A DNA stretch of 64,000 nt from Hirsutella rhossiliensis (Eukaryota; Ascomycota; Sordariomycetes; Hypocreales; Ophiocordycipitaceae), in NCBI RefSeq assembly GCF_020360975.1, contig NW_025408674.1, positions 868,001 through 932,000 on the forward strand, read 5' to 3'. Shown here piece after piece: positions 56,263 to 64,000 of the stretch. The position numbers and the translations under genes were made by a program. Position 1 is the stretch's first letter. Each line of letters starts with the position of its first letter. Under the pieces are notes generated by a model. The model did not search any database, was not told where the DNA came from, and saw nothing but the letters and a program-made list of their open reading frames with translations.

Positions 56263-58390
56263 CCATGCCCCACCCCCCTTTCGGTAACACCCACCTTTCG
56301 GTAGCGCAATTGAAAAATTCTCCACCAAAAGTCTACCATTTGAACTACATGAAATATGATCAGAACTTAACATTATAAACACAAAAATTATATCATTCCG
56401 TAGAGAAATGGACGCTCTTATATGTACCGGCGCTTTTTTGCCATTCGCCCGGATCTGGTGGTGACTGGAAGGGCTTCGGTGCCACCTTGACTTCGATCAC
56501 TGAAGCTGTCTCCACCTCTGAGACCGCCTCCTCCTCTGTGTCAGAATTCAGCACAACGGCTATCTCTTGGCTTTTAATTTGGGAATGGCTTCCTCAGCCA
56601 CCAAAGCTTCACTGAGAGTCATGAACCGTCTGTTCGGGTTCGGAATTGCTCTCCTCTTCTTGCCTCTCTGCAGCCGGGCCACTTCTTCCTCTAGCTTCGC
56701 GATTCTGTTGCTGTGCTCGGCAAGCGTCTGTTCTTGGGCTTCAAAGCCTCTAGCTATCACGGCGTATCGTCTCCGGGTGCCAGGAGTCTTGTCTGGCGCG
56801 GACTTTGGAGACGTCTCTACAATGTCCGCGTGAATTTCTGGATGCCGCAATGCCTTGGATCGTGAGATCGGCCAATTCCCAGTGACCCTCCAGCCGGACA
56901 ATATATTCTTTGCCGTCATTCCAACCTCGCGCGCTTTAGCATATGCCCGTATAAAATTGACCTTATGAACAGGCGCAGAATCGGTCAAACAGGTCAATTT
57001 CTGAAGTTCTTTCCGGTAAGCTGCCTTGGAGGCATTGAATACACCGTTATCTAACGGCTGGAGGCCATGAGAGCAGTGGGCAGGAAGGTAACAGCAATAA
57101 ACGTTGTTCAAAAAGCATGTGGCCATCCATGCATCCTGGTCCCGGTTAACGGTAATTCCTACAGAGGTGGATAAAGAAACGCACCGTTGCATGACTTCCA
57201 TGTCCATCTAATATGATCAGTCTAGCATCTGAGGCATCGGCTGGTCGCGTCTGGGGCAAATAGACCCTCTCAAGCCACTCAATAGCGATATGGTTGTCCG
57301 TCCATCCGTTGGGCGACGTTATGTAATGCCAGTCGGCTATTTTGCCGAATTCCGTCAAGAACCACTGTTTCTGAAGTTCTTTGCCCTTAAAGATAATGCC
57401 AGGGTAAGGACACGGCCGTCCGCGGTGATAGCTTCAATAAATGAGGTCCAGTTGCGGACTGTGGCCCTTTCAGAAGGGCCTTCCGTTTTGGGTCTGCACT
57501 CCCAACCACAAGACTATCCAAACCTGGCAAAAAGAGTCTGGTTAGTAAAAGTAATGAAAGACAAGCCAAATACTCACCAAAGCCAGACATAATACCGCCT
57601 TCGTCAACATTCACGGTATTTTCTGGTTTAATCCATCCATACTCCTTTTCCTGATATCGAAGAACCAGTGAACCGCACGAGGCGTAAAAGCATTAAATCG
57701 GTTAGCTTCCTGACGTCTCCCACGCTTGTTCTTGATGTCCGGATGGCGATTGATGAATTTAGAGACCCAGTTGCGCCCCACTGTCCGCTCGTTGTTCAGT
57801 TGTTTCATAAGAGCCTCCACACATGCGCGGATCTGACTGTGGGAGGAGCATAGCCGAGAGACTCTTGGCGGAGGATCCAAGAAACCAAGCGAGCTTCCTG
57901 AGACTTACTCAAGAGTTGACGAGGCTGGATCTGATCAGCCAGGGCTACCTGGCCTTTGAGTCTGTCGGAAATAGACTGCTGAGGTATGTCATACTTTTGG
58001 GCGGCGCGGTACTGCGACAAGCCGTTTTTTGTGACATCAATTATCGCATTAGCTATAATATCCTCCGTATAAATACCCGAGGCCGCTTTAAGGTCATTTT
58101 GCTCATGTGGTGGAGGAATAACGAGAAGAATCATCGTCAGGAGGCGGAAGGAGATTAGGGGTTGGATGGTAATTTCGCGTGCAAGGTACGCACAGGCCAC
58201 AGACCCTGTACAAACATTCAACCATCGAAAAGTAGAATTCAATCAATCCTCTATCTACTCCAAGTGACGGCTTGTGAATATCTTCAAAGCTGGCTGGAAT
58301 CGGTGTAAGTGAAATTGATGGGTTTTGGTGGGGATATTTCCTAATGCGCTACCGAAAGGTGGGTGTTACCGAAAGGGGGGTGGGGCATGG
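56263..58390 (-). mobile_element. Fot1/pogo (Tc1-mariner) transposon
   Basis: Perfect 46-bp terminal repeats at 56263-56308 and 58345-58390, flanked by TA at 56261-56262 and 58391-58392. 2,128 bp with one transposase gene on the minus strand. Confidence 0.93.
56560..58134 (-). pseudogene. Fot1-like pogo transposase
   Basis: Starts near 58134 (MILLVIPPPHEQ). A psq-type helix-turn-helix (NGLSQYRAAQKYDIPQQSIS) is followed by a CENP-B-type domain (WVSKFINRHPDIKNKRGR, about 57760) and the DDE core: VDEGGIM (57600), LIILDGHGSH (57215) and HGLQPLDNGVF (57060). A C-terminal coiled coil follows. An intron of about 54 nt with GTGAGT, CTAAC and CAG interrupts GFG/LDSL near 57590-57535. Frames change near 57870, 57400 and 57180. 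The perfect terminal repeats suggest recent movement despite the broken gene. Confidence 0.8.
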
Positions 58391-58392
58391 TA

Positions 58393-59283
58393 GTGTAAGT
58401 GCGCCTCACCAATCGTGACTTACGACAGCGCCATTTCCAGAGGGGAAACGCGCATAGCTAAGTTACCGCTAGGTGTGAGGCGCCCTTGCCTAATACGGCT
58501 AGACACATGGAAGATAAATATCGCGCATAGAACGATTAAGGGGTCCTGGTTTAGGCCATGCATAGGTGATGATTCGTTCAAGAAGGGTGCCCTGCACATG
58601 GAGATCGTTGGTCAGCAGCGTCCTGCATCTTTTGCTGCAGGTCATCAATCCTACCACCTGTTCTCGGATGGCTGCCGCCACAGCCCAGAAAGGATTAGTT
58701 AACCATGAAATTGCACTGCCGGCCGAATCGCGCTTCTGCTTCACCCGACATTCTCGAGATGGTTGCAATATGTACACAGCAATGACCTGACGTCTTCGTT
58801 CTACGAGCTGCTATGCCGCAGCCACAGTGTGCTTCCACCTCTCTTAGCACTTTTTCTGCCAGATTTTTGCGTTGTACCAGGCACTACGCCCTCTTCTTGA
58901 GATGGCTGCGTTTAGAGGCATATGGAGGGGGGAAACCCCGAAGGTGGGCGTAGTGGAGGGTCTCGTGGCAGCAGCTCGGTTGGAGCGCGATGAAGCGGGA
59001 TAGTGCAGAAGTACTTTAAAGTAGAGCTAGAGAGAAGAGGAGTGAAGGCGAGGTAGGGGTGATAGACGAAGGTGAAGATTTTGAAGATTTTGAATGAAGG
59101 ATGAATCAAATGAATTGAATTTTTTGGATCTTGATTCAAAATCTTCAAGCTCCAATTTTCGCGATTCAAGTTGGGTTTGGGCCAATTCAGGCCATTCATG
59201 AATGGTTTGAAGGGATCCCCTAAACGAAGTGAATTTGGTGTGTACCTGAGCGATTGCAAAGATGCCTCAAAAACGCCAATAAG
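58393..59283. other. Non-coding with gaagatttt motifs
   Basis: No gene. From 59065 to 59215 variants of gaagattttga and attcaa recur in both orientations and reappear at 59735-59860, which suggests the two ends of a small decayed element. Confidence 0.35.
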
Positions 59284-59721
59284 TACCATGCACCACCACC
59301 CTTTCGCCAACCCCACCCTTTCGCCAGGCAAAAAAAAAAAACCACCACCAAAACTCAACTATTTCATTTATACAGAATTTGGCCAAAATAGAAGTTATTG
59401 GCAAGCGGTCACTTCTCATAGATATAAAATTGATTGGAATTCATTTTTCTGGTCTCGTGCAGTTGCGTGGGGCACGTGATGTATGCAAGCCATTGCAAGG
59501 AAATATCACCATCTTAATCACCAAATTCTCACCGCTCTTTCCCAACATTTCTCATGCCAGTCTCTCACAACGCAATAAAAATGCCTTCATCGCGGCCTCG
59601 TTGGAAATATACAGAAGACGACGTGGCCGAGGCTATATTAGATATCACCGATAACGGCTGTTCACCCTCTCAAGCGGCTCAGAGATGGGGAGTGCCTCGA
59701 AGGACTCTGATCGACAGATAG
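59284..59721 (+). mobile_element. 5' fragment of a second pogo-like element
   Basis: TA then ccatgcaccaccaccctttc..., related to the terminal repeat at 56263. A 46-codon frame at 59581-59721 (PRWKYTEDDVAEAILDITDN, psq-type helix-turn-helix) reads directly into a TAG. The rest of the transposase is gone. Confidence 0.65.
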
Positions 59722-60890
59722 GGCTGATATTTGAAGATTTTGAAGTCGAATCGGCCTCGGGACCCTTGAATTGAATGAAGCCGAATCGGGTAAGGTCTTC
59801 AAATTCGACGAATCAAAAATCAGGAGTCTTCATTCAATTCATTCATAAAAATTGTGAATGAATGGCGATATGGTCGAAACGTAAGGCGAAAAAAAATTAT
59901 CACCCCGCTTCGCGGCCAAGGGACATACAGGAGGAAAGGGTCAATACCCGAAGCCACCCACCAAGGGCCTCTTCCTGTTCTTCCTCGGCAGGCTCACATA
60001 CACATCAATAAACAAGCTGCTTTGACCCCATCATTAGGGTTTGCCCGCGCGGACACGGTAACTTCGAGTTCGGCCGCGCTTGTGATGACGCTCTGCGTAT
60101 TTAAAAGTCTGTTGTGCGTGTTTCAGTTGGATTCCACCGTCCACACTCCACTGGCAAAATCCTAGTCGCGCCGCCCGCGTCTGGCGGGGCGTCGCTGGGG
60201 AAATCGAGGCGAAGGACGGCAGTTAGGGCGTCCATATATTGTGGTATAACGACCTAACAGTGCCTGATACGCCACCGTTTCAGCAATCTTGCCACCCTAT
60301 ACGGAGTATTAAAAAACACCATGAAGCTCATGAACAGTGCCATTTTATAATGCACATGATTTAAATGTAGTGCCGCTCGAATGTTCTGGATTTTCTCGTT
60401 CGGATGATATAACCCTCGATAGTTACATGTCGTTAACATTTGCTCAAGAAATGCCACATCATCTTGAAGGCAATCAATGGATAGCCCATTTTTTGGTTGG
60501 AATACTACATTTCAAGCACATATTAAGCTCGGCAACCCATATTCTGGATATATAATATAATAATTATACCGCTGTACAGCCCCCAGCAAGCTGATTCGAA
60601 AAACGCGTTCAGATCCTCAACATCTCAATACTGCGCGAACAATTGGAAGTGACACGAATCGAGTCAGCTCGCGATTTGGAGGCTGTTAGGGACTTATCTA
60701 CTCCTCGAGCCCAATATGACTGCTACTTGTTTGTCCATACAAATTAGCCGATCAGGAAGTACCCGAAAAATCTGCATGATAAGGATATATTGTGCCAACT
60801 AGCCGCGTTCAGACGCGTTATTTCCGCTCAGTTGACCACCTGTTAATTCTACTGCTGTCGGAAAGACAGGGTCGTCAGCCCATCCACCTT
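59722..60890. other. No gene recognised
   Basis: AT-rich at both ends with a GC-rich patch at 60160-60220. ORFs such as 59854-60165 lack motifs. I see no tRNA cloverleaf. Confidence 0.35.
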
Positions 60891-60897
60891 TGCCTGC

Positions 60898-63873
60898 GTG
60901 GCGCAACGGTCTTCGCGACAACTGCCACGACATTATTTTACCACGACCTCGCCTAATTCCTGCTTCGATATTCCGACAGCGGCTTCGGATCAGCCCCGAA
61001 TCAACGCCCTGACCGACGACCTATCCTACCCGTTCAACCCCGACTCCTTGACACTTTATTGTGGTTTATTTGGTGTCGTTCCGACTACCTGTGTCGCGTC
61101 CATTCTCGAGCCTTTCAGCCAAGATCAGGTAAAACTTCATTACTCCAATCTACCCTCCTTATTTAATTACCTTACGAGTGGATCGAACGTCCTCAATTCA
61201 ACCCTCGGAATCCCGCGCGCGCGCGCGCTGATTCTAGCGCAACTCCGGCTCCTTCCTCTCCTCTTCCAACTGGCGAAGATACAATTGTCTGCGCGCCCCC
61301 GGGTCATCCTGACTGTGAGTCAGATGATGACATGCCCGACGCGGATACACCAGAGCCGCCATTGAACAGTAGTCATATGACGCTCGCAGAGAAAGCCGGA
61401 CTTATCAAGAAGTGGGCCGACAACAAACAAAAGCATGTTCGCAAGAAGAGAGACAAGAACAGCCACGTCTATTGGTATATGCAGAGGGAAGCTATAGACA
61501 GAAGCTTTTACTCAGAGGATAAGGATGGGCCGAAGATCTTCCAAGAGTTCCGGTGGACTTGTATAGAGTGCCTTCAAAATCCCAATACTCTTCGGAAGAG
61601 ATTCCAGGTCCTCGAATCGAACCGCCGAGGGTTACCTCTGGCATGGGAGACCATTTAAAAATCCACGGTATTACGAAGGAATCTCACCACGCTCGAATTA
61701 ATGGATACGGCCGCGCCATTGGTGGAGGAGATTATACAGAGGCAGACGCATGGAGCGGTCGACCTAGGCAGAGAGCAAGACTCACGGCAAAGGAGTCTAT
61801 CCGCCGGTGGTTTGTAAAACACCGACAACCCTTCTCTGTTGTCGAGACTCCTGCTTTTCAAGAGATGTTCTTGGCTCACAACACAACATGTGTGTACAGG
61901 AGTCGTATAACGTTACGCAATCATATATATACAGACTTTGTCGAACGCAGGAGAAGCTGAAGATTGAGCTTGAGTACAATTGTGCCACCATCTCGTTCAC
62001 CCTTGATATCTGGACAGCACCGAATCGGGTGCCCATTTTCGCCATTATTGCGCACTGGATTACACCGGAGTTTGAGGAGAGAGAAGTTATTGAGTTTATT
62101 GAGCTCAAAAGATCTCACACTGGCAAACAATTAGCTGAGATAGTTGAGAGGACGCTTGAGGAGCTCAGGCTCAAGCCTAAGCTTCTCGCCATTACGGGAG
62201 ACAACGCCGGCAATAACGGCACGCTCTGTCAGTCTTTGTACGATTCTCTCAAGACCAAATTCGACGACAAGGTGAGCCCAATAGGGAGGCCCTGCATGCG
62301 CTTTCACGGCAGGAAGAGTTGGATCCGCTGTCTAGCTCATATTACCTCGCTCATTTGTGAGGGCGTCTTGCAAGATCTCAAAGCAGGCACAGCGAAGGAA
62401 GCCAAGAAGATGCTTGACAAGTGGGACGAAGAGAATAAAAGCAACAACTACACCATTCCGGAGACTCTAGTCGAAGTGGGATTGCCAAAATCCGCCTCCT
62501 CAATCTCTGGATGTTGAGATCCGGGTCTAGGGAGCAAGACTTCAAAAGCATGCCGCGCACGCACTACCGGAAGCCAACCTACGATGTCGACACTCGCTGG
62601 AATTCGGCCTACGACATGATTGACCAATTCCTCGAGCTTGAGGCAGAGTATACTGAGTTCGTTGATACTCACCCGCAAGTCAAGTGCCTCCTGCCCTTAT
62701 CAGAAGAGATTGTCGCTCTCTATCAACTGTGGAAGGTTCTGAAGCCGTTTAAAGACCACACTCTGAAAGTCTCCGAAGTTATGCCGCCGATCTCACAAAG
62801 TCTCGATATCTATTGGGATTTGGAAGCTCTCCTGATGATGTAGTCGAAGGAGTTGGCGACTTTACAGACCTTGATATGTCCATTCGAGACGCCTTCTCGA
62901 AGGGCAAAGCAAAACACGTTACTTATATGAAGAAGCTTGACGATCAAATGATGCTATTCGCAGCTCACATCCTGGATCCGCGTTATAAAACTCACCAATT
63001 GGAAATGATGATACCGGATCAATACTCTGAGATTATGGCTAAAGTCAAGAAGTATTTCAAAACGGAGTGGCCGGAGCTAGCAGCATTGAATGCCACAAAC
63101 TCAACTATGAGCCAATCCAGGCCAGCTGAGCGTCCTCAAGGAGTCTCCATTGCGCAATGGAGAGCCATCCAAATGAAGAAGGCGAGGGAGGCGGAGACGG
63201 GCGCGGCGATCCCTATTTCGGAGCTTGAACGGTGGCTTGCAGCTCCTCGAATAGAGTTCGACGAGTCTATTGCAAAGTCTCCAGACTTCCTACTGAAGTG
63301 GTGGAAAGAACACAAGGTCGAGTGGCCACTTTTGGCTGCGGCGGCGCGTGATCTTCTCTCTGTCTCTGGCTCTGAAGTTGACGTGGAACGCCTCTTCAGC
63401 GGTTGTAGAGACGAATTCGGTATCCGCCGTCACGCCTTGAAGGCAGATACGGTGCGAGTACTAACACTTTTACGGAGTGCTTATACTCAGGAAGATAAGA
63501 TCGATCAGGCGTTGATCAAGGCGGCCATGGAGTATGACATCCTGCCCTTTGCCAATAGTATTATTTGGAGACCAGACCACATTCCGGGCAAGCTGGAAGA
63601 TGGTATGTATGGATATACCCTCATTATATATGTAGGTATATGCTAATCTGTGTTCAGGCGAGAATCCTCCTCAACCTCTTCCTCCCACCGAGGCTCCCAC
63701 TGAACCCCTACCCCAAACCTCCTGCATCCCAAGCCGATAAGTCTGCGATATCAACCCCCTGTCTAGATACAATGGAGGCTTCGGAGGATTGGGGCTCTAA
63801 GAGTGTAGCCGTGTACAGTGGCGGATTCGAACGCGTTGTACCGACGTATTTTGAGGATTCGGCAGAGCTTTGA
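60898..63873 (+). pseudogene. hAT transposase gene with several frame changes
   Basis: The N-terminal acidic region (CESDDDMPDADTPEPP, about 61310) is preceded by a (CG)n run near 61213-61226. A BED-like finger uses CIEC (61560) with HLKIHGITKESH (about 61650). Then come the core (ISFTLDIWTAPNRVPIFAII near 61990; ITGDNAGNNG near 62190; RCLAHITSLIC near 62330), VDTRWNSAYDM near 62590, and the dimerisation domain (DLLSVSGSEVDVERLFSGCR near 63350). An intron (donor at about 63607, acceptor at about 63657) precedes the tail. Frames shift near 61610, 61950, 62510 and 62835. No terminal repeats were identified. Confidence 0.8.
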
Positions 63874-64000
63874 AAGTGCTTATTTTCAGTCGATTTGCCT
63901 AGGACAGGCGGATCAGTATTTATGTAAGTTAATTTTTGTAGTATTCGGGATTATCGACTTCTTAGAAGGCTATAACTTAAAACTATATACTACCATGCAC

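Noticed and set aside
60160..60230. GC-rich patch as a possible tRNA or snoRNA gene
   Set aside because: I could not find A and B box consensus or a cloverleaf.

Overview
The window reads as nuclear DNA of a filamentous ascomycete, most likely a sordariomycete. The evidence is short introns (54 to 109 nt) with GT...CTNAC...AG signals, fungus-specific families (Zn2Cys6 regulator, PigL_N-type N-terminal domain, chromodomain, REase-kinase proteins) and a typical fungal transposon set (hAT, Fot1/pogo, Tad-like LINE, Ty1/copia, Pif1/Helitron-like helicases). There are few host genes. Most of the 64 kb is a transposon graveyard with several young, cleanly bounded insertions. I see no rRNA, tRNA or CRISPR.

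Layout. 0-5 kb: tail of a PD-(D/E)XK-like gene, a broken hAT element and a chromodomain gene. 5-8.9 kb: gene-poor. 8.9-11.5 kb: an intact 868-aa coiled-coil / nuclease-like / kinase-like protein. 11.5-14.3 kb: hAT and Tad-LINE debris. 14.4-16.3 kb: a glyoxalase/VOC gene split by 'element A'. 16.4-28.5 kb: a duplicated GC-rich module in which a Pif1-type helicase gene (minus) faces a spliced gene of unknown function (plus). A MYND-finger gene lies between the copies, and an internally deleted LINE sits in one shared promoter. 28.5-30.6 kb: a PigL_N-type gene inside 66-68 bp inverted repeats. 30.6-36.5 kb: relics of LINE, Helitron-like helicase, pogo ends and a 264-bp MITE. 36.5-52.9 kb: an intact gene of unknown function, then an ATP-dependent DNA ligase gene split by a 12.5-kb nest. 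53-55 kb: Zn2Cys6 regulator. 56-64 kb: Fot1/pogo and hAT elements.

The central result is a four-level nest, each level marked by its own target-site duplication. The ligase gene is split by element A (8-bp TSD). A's left end is split by 'element B' (6-bp TSD, about 5.35 kb without later insertions, integrase-like transposase plus other genes). B is split by a Ty1/copia element (5-bp TSD). Element A recurs at 14.9 kb, has perfect 55-bp ends and carries one intact 221-222-aa ORF that I cannot assign to any family.

Caution: many broken frames here differ from the expected frame by one base in a homopolymer. Several pseudogene calls may therefore reflect assembly errors, not biological decay.
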